Below, in pieces: positions 1 through 7,773 of a DNA stretch of 40,393 bases. The translations under genes and the position numbers were made by a program. Under the pieces are notes generated by a model, which made no database searches, was not told the DNA's origin, and saw only the letters and a program-made list of their open reading frames with translations. This DNA is from Embleya sp040605455 (lineage in GTDB: Bacteria > Actinomycetota > Actinomycetes > Streptomycetales > Streptomycetaceae). How positions within the stretch are numbered: position 1 is the stretch's first letter; each line of letters begins with the position of its first letter. The stretch is from assembly GCF_040605455.1 (NCBI RefSeq), contig NZ_JBEXCV010000075.1:1-40393 (forward strand). The letters are read 5' to 3'.

Positions 1-1311
1 GCTCGGTCGCGCGGCGGCGGCCGGGCTGTACGCGAAGACCGCCGCGGAGTGCAGCACGCTGCCGTCGGCGCGGGTGATGCTGCCGCGCACGGCCGGACCC
101 AGGCCCGCCGCGGGGGGGAAGCCGGCGCTCGACGCGCCGCTCGGTATGGTGCCCAACTCCCGCCAGGAGCCCGCCGATCCGTCTGCGGAGGTGCTCACGG
201 TGACCGGCTCGTGGGCGGCCTCGGCCAATACCACGTGCAGCCCCGCGCCATCCGCCCGCGCGCCGAGCAGCACGAGTTCGGCGCCCGCCGCGACGCCGCG
301 CATCGCGTCCAGGCCGGCGGGCGAGCTGGTCCGGCCGTCGCCGAGCGACAGCACCGGACCGCCAGTGGTGCGCACCGCGAGATCGAGACCGCCGCCGGTT
401 GCCGCGGTGCCGGCGAACCCGGCCCGGGTCAGGTCGGCGTTGCCGGTCAGTGCGAACCACCGGTCGCCGATCCGCCACTGCGCGAACCGGCCGTGGACCA
501 GCCGCTGTTCGGGCAGCACGAGCACGTCGGCGGGACGACCGCCGAGCGCGGAGCGCAGCAGTGCGCCGGTGTGGCCCGACCAGTTCTCGTGCACACCCAA
601 CAGCACCCGCTCGGGGGCCAGGCGTGCGATCAGCTCGCGCAGCGTGTCGCCCGCCGGATCCACGGCCGGCGCGTACACGTGCAGCTCCTGCACCGGGCCG
701 GCCGGCACCTGGTCCAGCAGCGAGCGGTCGAGGTTGTCCAGCAGTCGCGCGTCGGGGCCGGGGGCCTCGTCGGCCAGGATGTGCCGCTCGGTCAGCAGCA
801 CGGCGATCTCGCGCAGGTACTCGCCGGCCCACGGGGCCATCGCGACGCCGTCCAGCTCGGGCAGCTTGTCCAGCCAGTCGGCCACGTCGGCCAGCAGCGC
901 GTTGGACGCGTCGTCCTCGGTCTCGACCACCGTCCACAGCCGGTCGTCCCCGGCCCAGCCGGGCAGTGCCGGGGTGCCGCCGCCGATCGCGATCCGGCAC
1001 GCGTGCTCGCCGAGCAGTACGACCAGCTTGGCGCGCAGGCCACCGGGACACACGGTGGGCGCATAGAGGTAGTCACGGCCGGCGCCGCGCACCTGGCCCG
1101 GGTCGTGCGCCTCCTGCGCGGCGTCCCCGAAGATCGCGACGCGGGCGGAGAGGCCGCGGGCGAGGGGGACGGCGACGCGCTCCAGGAAGGGCAGGTCGAC
1201 GTTCAGGCCGAGGAACAGGGCCTCGTGCAGGGCGGCGCCGTCGGTGCGCTCGTGCCATTCCCGCAGGAGCGTGACGGGGGATGCGGATCGGGTGTGCTGC
1301 GACGCGGTCAT
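1..1311 (-). CDS. Phospholipase D-like protein, C-terminus outside window
   Basis: An uninterrupted reverse-strand frame of 437 codons starts at ATG 1311 and leaves the window at base 1 without a stop, so only the N-terminal part is seen. Two half-sites resemble the PLD/HKD layout. Near residues 88-115 there is a degenerate first site (LRAKLVVL followed by IAIGGG). Near residues 270-300 there is HGRFAQW followed by ALTGNADLTRAGF, matching the family pattern HGK...W...GS.NL(T/S)RA with K replaced by R. Proteins with this spacing are annotated in actinobacteria as PLD-like and often sit beside helicase or nuclease genes; that is family knowledge, and the neighbour beyond base 1 is not visible. 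Catalysis is doubtful because both HKD lysine/histidine sets look altered. The start is chosen because no ATG, GTG or TTG lies upstream in frame before a stop. No signal peptide or membrane segment is seen. Confidence 0.6.
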   Translation of the reverse strand, partial: MTASQHTRSASPVTLLREWHERTDGAALHEALFLGLNVDLPFLERVAVPLARGLSARVAIFGDAAQEAHDPGQVRGAGRDYLYAPTVCPGGLRAKLVVLLGEHACRIAIGGGTPALPGWAGDDRLWTVVETEDDASNALLADVADWLDKLPELDGVAMAPWAGEYLREIAVLLTERHILADEAPGPDARLLDNLDRSLLDQVPAGPVQELHVYAPAVDPAGDTLRELIARLAPERVLLGVHENWSGHTGALLRSALGGRPADVLVLPEQRLVHGRFAQWRIGDRWFALTGNADLTRAGFAGTAATGGGLDLAVRTTGGPVLSLGDGRTSSPAGLDAMRGVAAGAELVLLGARADGAGLHVVLAEAAHEPVTVSTSADGSAGSWRELGTIPSGASSAGFPPAAGLGPAVRGSITRADGSVLHSAAVFAYSPAAAARPS

Positions 1312-1781
1312 ATGTCGATGTCCAAGGTCGTTCGTCCCGAGGGGATGGCGTGCGGGTGCGGCTCGCGGATGCGGTCGGTGGAGCCTTCGACACGCTTCCG
1401 ATGGTAGGCCCGGTCGCGGGTTGCGGGAGGAGGGCCGACCACCGAAGGGGCGCGCCCCGGATCGGCGCCGGTCGGCGTGCGGGCCGCACGGGTCATCCGA
1501 AACCACCTTCCTCGTCGCGAGGATCATCGCAGGAGTCGGCGGTGGCGATGGCAAAGGTCCCACGTCGTGGGCACCATCCGGGAGCGGAGCACCCCCACGT
1601 CCTTGTCGCCGACCCGGCTGCCTGAGATATTAGTGCCTTCCGGCATGGGAGTCTCCGTTCGCGTCGAGGCGGATGCGCGAGTCGCCGGGTTCCGCGAACC
1701 GGTCGTGGCACCGACTTGCCGATCTTCGCCGATCCTCGTCGCCGACCCCGAAGGCGACCGGGATCCGAGGAGAATCCGGAC
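1312..1781. other. Intergenic region between PLD-like gene and GntR regulator
   Basis: 470 bases without a convincing gene; the open frames here have poor codon periodicity and no family resemblance. It must hold the divergent promoters of the PLD-like gene and the GntR-type regulator. The only dyad I noticed is CCCACG-T-CGTGGG at 1559-1571, a possible operator about 210 bases before the regulator start. Confidence 0.4.
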
Positions 1782-2714
1782 ATGACGCCGAGCCCGACAG
1801 CGCGCACCAAGAGCCGGACCGCCCTTGCCCGGGAGGCGATCCGAGGCCGCATCCTGCGCCTGGAGATGCCGCCCGGCACGGTGTTCAGCGAAGGGGACCT
1901 GGCGACCGCTCTGGGCATGGGCAAGACGCCGGTGCGCGAGGCGCTCAATCTACTCATCCACGAGAGCCTGGTCGCGGTCGCGCCGCATTCGGGCTACCTG
2001 GTCATGCCGGTCACCCTGCGCGACATTCGGGAACTGCTCGAACTGCGCCTGACGGTCGAGACGTTGGCGGCCCGACTGGCGGCCGGCCGGCGCGACGCGG
2101 AGGGGCTGCGCGGATTGGACGAGGCGGCGCGAGCGTGGCGGCGCACGGCGATGGGTGGGGCCCCGCCGGCGGGCCGGGCAGCCGGTCCGGCTCTCGGGTC
2201 ACGCCCCGGTCCGGCCCTCGGCGTGGTACCGGGTTCGGCTCTCGGGCCGGCGGCAGGTTCGGCACCGGGTTCGGCACCGGGTTCGGCTCTCGGGCCGTCG
2301 GCGGGGGCCGGAGTACGTGTGGGAGCCGGTGTCGCGTCCGTGCCGCTCGGGTGGCTCGGGTTCGGCGCCGCGCTCGCCGAACGGGCCGGCAACGGGCGGG
2401 CCGCCGAGGTCGAGGAGTACGTGCTGCGCCACCAACTGCGACACCTGTGTCTGGCCGTTGTACTCGGCGAGCCGACCTGGCCGACACCCGACCACGGGCC
2501 GCTGAGCGCCGCTTTGGCGGCGGGTGACCAGGAGGCCGCGGCCGCCGCCGTCGAGCACGGCATCCGGGCGCTGGGCGCGGCCGTGTTCGGCGCGCTGGTG
2601 CCGCCGGTCGCCGCGCACCTGGGCCGCGCGGACGGCAACGGATGCGGCGCCGACCTGCCGGCCGACGTGCTCGACTTGGACCTGGGCGCGCTCCTCCGCC
2701 CCGGCGCGAACTGA
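1782..2714 (+). CDS. GntR-family regulator, FCD type, with low-complexity insert
   Basis: 310 residues from ATG 1782, preceded by GAGGAGA at 1768-1774, so this start is preferred to the longer open frame. Residues about 10-80 form the winged helix-turn-helix of the FadR subfamily: LAREAIRGRILRLEMPPG, then LGMGKTPVREALNLL and the wing GYLVMPV. The C-terminal half has an FCD-type effector fold with DHGPLSAALAAGDQEAA around residues 250-266. Unusually, residues about 126-185 between the first FCD helices are a run of Gly, Pro, Ala and Ser (units such as GSALG and GSAPG) that family members lack. The ligand cannot be predicted. A second FCD regulator faces it across the 94-base repeats, which suggests a regulatory island, but no target catabolic gene lies next to either. 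Confidence 0.85.
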   Translation: MTPSPTARTKSRTALAREAIRGRILRLEMPPGTVFSEGDLATALGMGKTPVREALNLLIHESLVAVAPHSGYLVMPVTLRDIRELLELRLTVETLAARLAAGRRDAEGLRGLDEAARAWRRTAMGGAPPAGRAAGPALGSRPGPALGVVPGSALGPAAGSAPGSAPGSALGPSAGAGVRVGAGVASVPLGWLGFGAALAERAGNGRAAEVEEYVLRHQLRHLCLAVVLGEPTWPTPDHGPLSAALAAGDQEAAAAAVEHGIRALGAAVFGALVPPVAAHLGRADGNGCGADLPADVLDLDLGALLRPGAN

Positions 2715-2734
2715 CCCGGCCACCGGGTACGACA

Positions 2735-3112
2735 CTGCGCACGGACGCGGGCCGAGCCCGCCGTTTGCGGCCGGGGTGCGGGCCTTTGCTTCGCAGCGGG
2801 GCGGGTCGAGCCGGCCGCCGGCCGCCCGGCTGAGCACGGGTGCCGGGCGAGCTCGCAGCTGCGGCCAAGGTGCGGGCCCTTGCTTCGCAGTGGGGCGGGT
2901 CGAGCCGGCCGCCCGGGATCGGGCTGCGCACGCGCGTGTACCGAGCCGTCGCTCACGGTTGGGGCGCGGGCCTTTGCTTCGCAGCGGGGCGGGTCGAGCC
3001 GGCCGCCCGGGATCGGGCTGCGTACGGACGCTTTCCGAGCCCGCCGCCCAGGCCGGGCGCGCGGGGCCCTTGCTTCGCGCCGAGGCTGGTCGAGCCCGCC
3101 CGGGCATGGGCG
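2735..3112. repeat. Four-copy 94-95 bp tandem repeat
   Basis: Four imperfect copies are anchored on GCGGGCC(T/C)TTGCTTCGC at 2778, 2872, 2966 and 3061 (spacing 94, 94 and 95 bases). Each unit carries CTTCGCAG, then GGGGCGGGTCGAGCCGGCC, and most also carry GGGATCGGGCTGCG followed by a diverged spacer containing CCGAGCC. Copies 2 and 3 contain the inverted repeat GGGCGG...CCGCCC. The fourth copy is the most diverged. The block fills the gap between the stops of two convergent GntR genes. Open frames through it follow the repeat and not a protein family. Confidence 0.85.
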
Positions 3113-3170
3113 CCTGCCGCGCCTGTGGCGCGTGGCGCCTGCCGCGTCGCGGTGCGTCGGGCGAGGTCGG

Positions 3171-3902
3171 TCATGGTCCGGGGGCGGGGCCTGCGATGTT
3201 TGCGTCGAGCAGGGCGTCGCTGGACGGGAGTGCGTCGAGTACTCGTTCGCGGCATGCCGTCAGCCGGGTGCGTACCGCGTGCCGGGCCGCGTCCGGGTCG
3301 CCCGCCGCGAGCGCGTCCAGCAGTGGCGTGTCGTCACCCGCGATCGAGCACAGGTGCGGCCCGTCCGCGGCCACGCACAGCCGGAGCAGCCGGTGGTGGG
3401 CGTGCAGGGTCGCGCCCAGCGCGCGGCGCAGGTGCCGATTGCCCGCCAGCTCGCCGAGCAGCAGATGCAGCCGGGTATACCGGTCCAGCCACGCGTCCGG
3501 GCCCTCTACCGGCCGCGCGCTTCGCACCCACGCGCCCTCGCGGGCCACCAGCGCGACGATCTCGGCCGGCCGCCGTGCCACCGCCGCCGCCGCGTCCTGC
3601 TCCAGCACCCGGTGCAGGTCGAACAACTCGCGCGCGGAGCGCAGGGTGACCCGGGAGACCCGGTAACCGCTGCGCGGGATCACCTCGACGAAGCCGTCCT
3701 CGGCGAGCAGGGCGAGCGCCTCGTGTACGGGCGTCTTGCTCATGCCCAGCTCGCCGGCCACCGCCTTCTCGGTGAATCGTGCGCCGGGCGCGAGTTCCAG
3801 GTGCAGTACCCGACGCCGGACCTCCCGGTATGCCGAGCCGGTCAGCGACCCGGGCCGGCCCTCGCCGCCGGTGCGATAGCCGGGCGGACTCGCATTCGCC
3901 AT
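3171..3902 (-). CDS. GntR-family transcriptional regulator, FCD type
   Basis: 243 residues from ATG 3902, with GGAAGGAG ending four bases before the start, which decides it against a 54-residue longer frame. Residues about 15-85 are a FadR-type winged helix: SAYREVRRRVLHLELAPGAR, GELGMSKTPVHEALALL, and SGYRVSRV. The C-terminal FCD region includes ELFDLHRVLEQDAA, LHAHHRLLRL and DDTPLLDALAAGDPDAARH, with histidines of the kind that bind metal or ligand carboxylates in this fold. It probably represses a nearby or distant metabolic operon; the adjacent membrane glycosyltransferase is on the same strand upstream only after a 101-base gap and reads toward it. It converges on the other GntR gene across the tandem repeats. 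Effector unknown. Confidence 0.88.
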   Translation of the reverse strand: MANASPPGYRTGGEGRPGSLTGSAYREVRRRVLHLELAPGARFTEKAVAGELGMSKTPVHEALALLAEDGFVEVIPRSGYRVSRVTLRSARELFDLHRVLEQDAAAAVARRPAEIVALVAREGAWVRSARPVEGPDAWLDRYTRLHLLLGELAGNRHLRRALGATLHAHHRLLRLCVAADGPHLCSIAGDDTPLLDALAAGDPDAARHAVRTRLTACRERVLDALPSSDALLDANIAGPAPGP

Positions 3903-4003
3903 GACACTCCTTCCACTGCTCACCGTCCGGCCGCACCCCGGGCGCGGCGCGCGTGCATTCGTGGGCCGGGCCGACCGGGGTACGGCGGGTCGGCCCGGGA
4001 CGG

Positions 4004-5536
4004 TCAGTAGAAGTGCCGCAGCTCGGGCCACAGGCGTGACCAGGGCTTGGCCGTGCCCGCGCACAGTTCGACCACCGCGTGCTGCTCCTCGTTGTCGACG
4101 CCCTCCCCGTTGTCCACCCGGGCGACCAGCCGGCAGTCGACGAAGTCCCGGAACCGGCCCGTGACTTCGGCCTCACGCACGATCACCACCGGACCGTCGG
4201 CGCGATCCGGCGGCGGGCCCCAGTCGGCGAAGGACATGTGGCCCGAATACGGCTTCGGCAGCCCACGGGTGGAGCCGTACCGGTCGAGCGCGCCGGCCTC
4301 GCCGTAGTTGCCCGCGAACAACACCGCCCGGTCGCGCTGTTCGGGCGGGATCCGCGCCCAGGCCACCGCCGCCGCGTCGGCCAGTTCGGGCCAGCCGATC
4401 TGTTCGCCCTGCTCCGGGTTGATCCCGTTCACCGCGTTCACGCGGCCGGCCGGCAGCAGCGGCAGCGAGATCACCGCGCTGGTGACGGTGGCGACCACGA
4501 GCATCGAGCCGACCGGCACCCGCCGACCGGGTCGGGACGCGGCCCACCGCACGGTCGGTTCGCAGCCGGCCGCGACCAGCACCAGGAGCAGCGGCAGCGC
4601 GTAGTACGACTTGCCGCCCGAGGCGATCACCAGGGCGCACAGAATCAGGTATCCGGGCAGTATCGAGCGCGCCCAGCGAAGCTGCTCCGAACGCCACAGC
4701 CGCACCCCGCCGGCCACCCAGATCGGCACGAAAAGCGGTGACAGGTAAGCGATTTGCAGCGGGACGAACATGATCCGGTTCTCGATACCGTCGTCCGTGC
4801 TGATCCCGCCGGCGACGGTGAACTGCGGCCAGCCGTGGCCGGCCTGCCAGATCAGGCCGGGGGCGCTGAGCAGGACGGCGATCGCGATGCCCGCGCCGAG
4901 CAGCCGGCTGCGCAACACCTCGCGCGGACCGACCGCGAGCAGGCCGACCAGCAGGGCCACCACGAGATAGCCGACCAGGTACTTGTTCAACATCGCGCCG
5001 CCGACGGCCGCTCCCACCGCGAGCCACCAGCGCCCGTTGCCGGTGCGCAGCAGGCGCAGCAGGAACCAAGCCACCATGAGCCAGGCGAGGATGTCCAGCG
5101 TCGCGGTGGACCACAGGTGACCGACGCCGAGCACGATTCCGGAGGTGGCCGCGCAGGCCGCGGCGAGCAACTGGCCGGCCCGGCCGGTACCGAACTCACG
5201 TGCTATCAGCGTGACGACCAGGACGGTCGCCGCGCACGCGAGCGCGGCGAATATCCGCAGATCCTGCGGCTCGTCCCCGAACAACTCGCCGGACGCGCGG
5301 GCGAGCAGCGGAGTGAGCGGAGGTTGGTCGACGTAGCCCCACGCGAGATGCCGGCCGGCCACCACGAAATACAGCTCGTCGCGATGGAAGCCGTAGCGCG
5401 CGGAGAGCGCCGCCTGCACCGCGAAGACCGCGATCATGATCAGCGCGATCGGCCGCTTCGCGAGCGGCGGGAGGGCAGCCGGTACGGGTGCGGGCAGCAG
5501 CGGTTCGGTCGACGTGCGTTTCTCCACACGGCTCAT
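4004..5536 (-). CDS. PMT/ArnT-like membrane glycosyltransferase (GT39/GT83 type)
   Basis: 510 residues from ATG 5536. The N-terminal cytoplasmic tail is followed by about ten hydrophobic segments. The first extracytoplasmic loop carries HRDELYF (Asp53-Glu54) and then GYVDQPPLTPLLAR, the hallmark of the PMT_2 glycosyltransferase superfamily, in which the loop Asp/Glu helps transfer a sugar from a polyprenyl-phosphate donor to an acceptor outside the membrane. The C-terminal 150 residues form a hydrophilic extracellular domain (FAGNYGEAGALDRYGS, SFADWGPPP). Substrate is not deducible; in actinomycetes such proteins glycosylate lipids or secreted proteins. No good ribosome site precedes the start (ACGTA then ATG), so translation may begin slightly elsewhere. 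It is transcribed toward the GntR regulator at 3902, 101 bases away. Confidence 0.85.
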   Translation of the reverse strand: MSRVEKRTSTEPLLPAPVPAALPPLAKRPIALIMIAVFAVQAALSARYGFHRDELYFVVAGRHLAWGYVDQPPLTPLLARASGELFGDEPQDLRIFAALACAATVLVVTLIAREFGTGRAGQLLAAACAATSGIVLGVGHLWSTATLDILAWLMVAWFLLRLLRTGNGRWWLAVGAAVGGAMLNKYLVGYLVVALLVGLLAVGPREVLRSRLLGAGIAIAVLLSAPGLIWQAGHGWPQFTVAGGISTDDGIENRIMFVPLQIAYLSPLFVPIWVAGGVRLWRSEQLRWARSILPGYLILCALVIASGGKSYYALPLLLVLVAAGCEPTVRWAASRPGRRVPVGSMLVVATVTSAVISLPLLPAGRVNAVNGINPEQGEQIGWPELADAAAVAWARIPPEQRDRAVLFAGNYGEAGALDRYGSTRGLPKPYSGHMSFADWGPPPDRADGPVVIVREAEVTGRFRDFVDCRLVARVDNGEGVDNEEQHAVVELCAGTAKPWSRLWPELRHFY

Positions 5537-5625
5537 TACGTCATGGTGCCGGATCCGGGGTCGGTACGGCAGAGACTCGCGCGCGGGTCCATACAAACGA
5601 GTCGGGATCGAATTCCGGGGACCAC

Positions 5626-5647
5626 GACATCGATTCGACATCGATCC
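5626..5647. repeat. Direct repeat of GACATCGAT, 11-base period
   Basis: GACATCGATTC is immediately followed by GACATCGATCC, giving two ATCGAT palindromes spaced 11 bases apart, about one helical turn, some 90 bases upstream of the glycosyltransferase start. This arrangement suits a dimeric or tandem DNA-binding protein, but no regulator is identified. Confidence 0.35.
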
Positions 5648-5795
5648 GGCGAACCCGGGATGTCCGTTTGTGATCCGCACCCGCGGCGGCACGGCGTGAT
5701 CCCGGGCCTGCTGGTCGGCGGGGCCGATCCGGTCCGGCCTGGGTACGGTCGGCGCGCTGGGCGGCGGTGCGCTGCTGCTCGACCTCGCGGCGGGC

Positions 5796-6029
5796 GTGAC
5801 CGGACTGGCCGCGCTACGCCTGGGTCGGCGCACCGGGACCGAGAACGCCCGGCCACTGATGTTGATTTCGCTCGTCCTGACCAGCACCGCCGGTCTCCAG
5901 GCCATCGCGTTCTGGGCGCTGCGCGGCGACTTCGCGCTCGAATGGTGGGCGCCGAACCTGTTCCTGCTGCTGTTCCCGCTGCCCGCCATCACGGTGCCGG
6001 TGCGGCGGATGGCCCGTCCCCGGCCCTGA
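5796..6029 (+). CDS. Small hypothetical membrane protein
   Basis: 77 residues from GTG 5796 with two hydrophobic segments (around PLMLISLVLTSTAGLQAIAF and NLFLLLFPLPAITVPV) and a basic C-terminal tail. The frame stays open and protein-like upstream to a stop near 5697 (a further hydrophobic stretch, GALGGGALLLDLAAG) but contains no start codon there. The true gene may therefore use an unusual start, or its first part may have been lost or frameshifted; a second frame from about 5697 reads VIPGLLVGG. I do not recognise the family. It lies divergent from the glycosyltransferase and 78 bases before the peroxiredoxin gene on the same strand. Confidence 0.45.
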   Translation: MTGLAALRLGRRTGTENARPLMLISLVLTSTAGLQAIAFWALRGDFALEWWAPNLFLLLFPLPAITVPVRRMARPRP

Positions 6030-6107
6030 GCGATACGGGTAACGTCGCGGTGCGAAGCGCGGCCGGCTTCGCACCGCCACCCCACCCCCGCCCGAGGAGC
6101 CCACGAC

Positions 6108-6590
6108 GTGTCCAAGACCCCCGAGATCGGCGCACCGGCACCGGACTTCACCCTCGACGCGGTACACCTGAGCGACGGCGAGGCCCGCCGCGAACCGCTG
6201 ACCCTGTCCGCGCAGCGCGGTCGTCCGCTCGTGCTGGCCTTCTACCCCGGCGACGACACGGCGGTGTGCACGAAGCAACTGTGCTCGTACTCCTCCGGCT
6301 TCGAACAATTCACCGACCTCGACGCCACCGTCTGGGGGATCAGCCCGCAGGACCTGGACAGCCACGAGAAGTTCGCCCGCAAGCACGGCCTGCGCATGCC
6401 GCTGCTCGCCGACACCGACCACAGCGTGGTCCGGTCCTACGGCATCGGCCTGGGCGACAACGCGCTGCGCCGAGCCGTCTTCATCATCGACGCCGAGGGC
6501 ATCCTGCGCTGGAAACACGTAGCCCTCGTCGGCCTCACCTATCGAGGCGTGGACACCCTGACCGCCCAACTGAAGCTCCTGCGCGGCTGA
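6108..6590 (+). CDS. bcp: Bcp/PrxQ-type thioredoxin-dependent peroxiredoxin
   Basis: 160 residues from GTG 6108, with CGAGGAG twelve bases upstream. The thioredoxin-fold peroxidase reduces hydroperoxides in the cytoplasm. GAPAPDFTL opens the domain; FYPGDDTAVCTKQLC holds the peroxidatic Cys54 and, five residues on, Cys59, the same spacing as the peroxidatic and resolving pair of atypical 2-Cys BCP proteins. The later SPQDLDSHEKFARKHGL and RRAVFIIDAEG are typical of the family. The common PxxxT before the catalytic Cys reads PGDDT. Length is normal. It converges with the secreted protease gene only 23 bases downstream. Confidence 0.93.
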   Translation: MSKTPEIGAPAPDFTLDAVHLSDGEARREPLTLSAQRGRPLVLAFYPGDDTAVCTKQLCSYSSGFEQFTDLDATVWGISPQDLDSHEKFARKHGLRMPLLADTDHSVVRSYGIGLGDNALRRAVFIIDAEGILRWKHVALVGLTYRGVDTLTAQLKLLRG

Positions 6591-6613
6591 GTGGCGGCGC
6601 CCGGGCCGAAGGC

Positions 6614-7531
6614 TCAGAAGTTCAGTGGTTGAACGAAGGTGGGGGCGCCCTCGGGTGGGCCGCCACTGATCAGGGCGACTCCGGTGTGGCCGATGTGGAC
6701 CGGGCCGCCGGAGTCGCCGGCGGCGCCGGACTGGGTGCTGCGGGCCAGGCCGGTGACCGCGCCCTCGGGGTAGTTGACGGTGACATCGGTGGCGTCGATG
6801 GTGCCGCACCGGGTGCCGCTGGAGGCGCCGGTGCCGCAGACCCGGTCGCGGAGCCGAGGTCGGGCGAAGCCGGTGATCGTGGTGGTGGAGTCGCCGTCGA
6901 CGATGTCGGTGGCCAGGGTCAGGCCCTCGGCCGCGGGGATGACCGCCCAGTCGGCGCCGGGGAAGCGGGACTGGTCGACGTTGCCGATCAGGGCGCCGGT
7001 GTTGTCGTACCAGGTGGGTGCGTCCCGGGCGCAATGGCCCGCCGTGCCGGTCGTGTTCGGGCGGTAGCCGTTGAAGCCTGCGGTGCAGATGAACACCGTG
7101 CCGGTGAGCCCGCTGTAGATCGTGCTGCCGCCGTGGAACCCGGTCGCGGCACGGGAGTTCGGGTCGGCGGCCGGTCCCCGGGCCACCCGCGGTCGGATCG
7201 CCGCGTCGAGTTCGATGATCTCGGCCAGGGCGGGCACCCGTCGGGCGGTGTTCAGGAAGGCCGAGCCGGCCGGGTCGGCGGCGCCGCGCAGCGTGGCGAC
7301 GATGAGCGTGCAGCGCCGGTGATCGATGTACCAGTACTGGCTGCCGCCGGCCAGGCCGTCCAGGGCCAGCCCGTCCAACCGGTGCTGGAGTGTGCGCAGT
7401 TCGCCCAGTCGATCGACGAGGCAGCCGGCGGCGGGCGGGTCGGACGCGGCCGGGCCGACCTGCGTGGTCAGGACGAGCACGGCCGCTGCGGCCATCGACA
7501 ACATCGAACGCGTCACGGTGGTCCGCTTCAT
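6614..7531 (-). CDS. Secreted trypsin-fold serine protease (S1, streptogrisin-like)
   Basis: 305 residues from ATG 7531. An N-terminal Sec signal is visible (basic MKRTTVTR, then a hydrophobic stretch to about residue 28 and AAS near the cleavage site). A propeptide-like region of roughly 100 residues precedes the catalytic domain. The triad is clear: TAGHC with His166, DWAVI with Asp194 and GDSGGP with Ser274. Cysteine pairs around His166 and in VCGTGASSGTRCGT resemble the disulfides of alpha-lytic/streptogrisin proteases. Expected to act outside the cell. No strong ribosome site is seen before the start (GGTGTCCGGC). It converges with bcp, so the two share a short 3' region. Confidence 0.9.
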   Translation of the reverse strand: MKRTTVTRSMLSMAAAAVLVLTTQVGPAASDPPAAGCLVDRLGELRTLQHRLDGLALDGLAGGSQYWYIDHRRCTLIVATLRGAADPAGSAFLNTARRVPALAEIIELDAAIRPRVARGPAADPNSRAATGFHGGSTIYSGLTGTVFICTAGFNGYRPNTTGTAGHCARDAPTWYDNTGALIGNVDQSRFPGADWAVIPAAEGLTLATDIVDGDSTTTITGFARPRLRDRVCGTGASSGTRCGTIDATDVTVNYPEGAVTGLARSTQSGAAGDSGGPVHIGHTGVALISGGPPEGAPTFVQPLNF

Positions 7532-7693
7532 GCCGGACACCGTACGGACCCATCCCCGGCGCGCGGCGGCCGATCGCGCCGGGGTCACCCGAACGGGCGG
7601 ACGGGATCCCCCGCCGCGCACCGCGCACCGCCGCCGGGCGTGACGTGCGCCACCCGGGCGGATGGCAGCCCGTTACGTCTTGCGCGACGTATG

Positions 7694-7712
7694 GAAGGTA
7701 AGGCTAACCTAA
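7694..7712. promoter_or_regulatory. Iron box (IdeR/DmdR operator) of the receptor gene
   Basis: GAAGGTAAGGCTAACCTAA agrees at 16 of 19 positions with the DtxR-family operator TTAGGTTAGGCTAACCTAA. It lies 62 bases before the siderophore-binding lipoprotein start, where a bound iron-loaded repressor would cover the promoter. It predicts expression of the receptor only under iron limitation. Confidence 0.88.
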
Positions 7713-7773
7713 GTACGACCCTGGGGGTCGTGCCGAGCCCAGCCCCCGTCCTTACTCGTGCCCGGAGCCCCAC

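Noticed and set aside
2735..3112. Possible CRISPR array
   Set aside because: Units are about 94 bases, the between-core segments are themselves related, and there is no short palindromic repeat with unique spacers or any cas gene.
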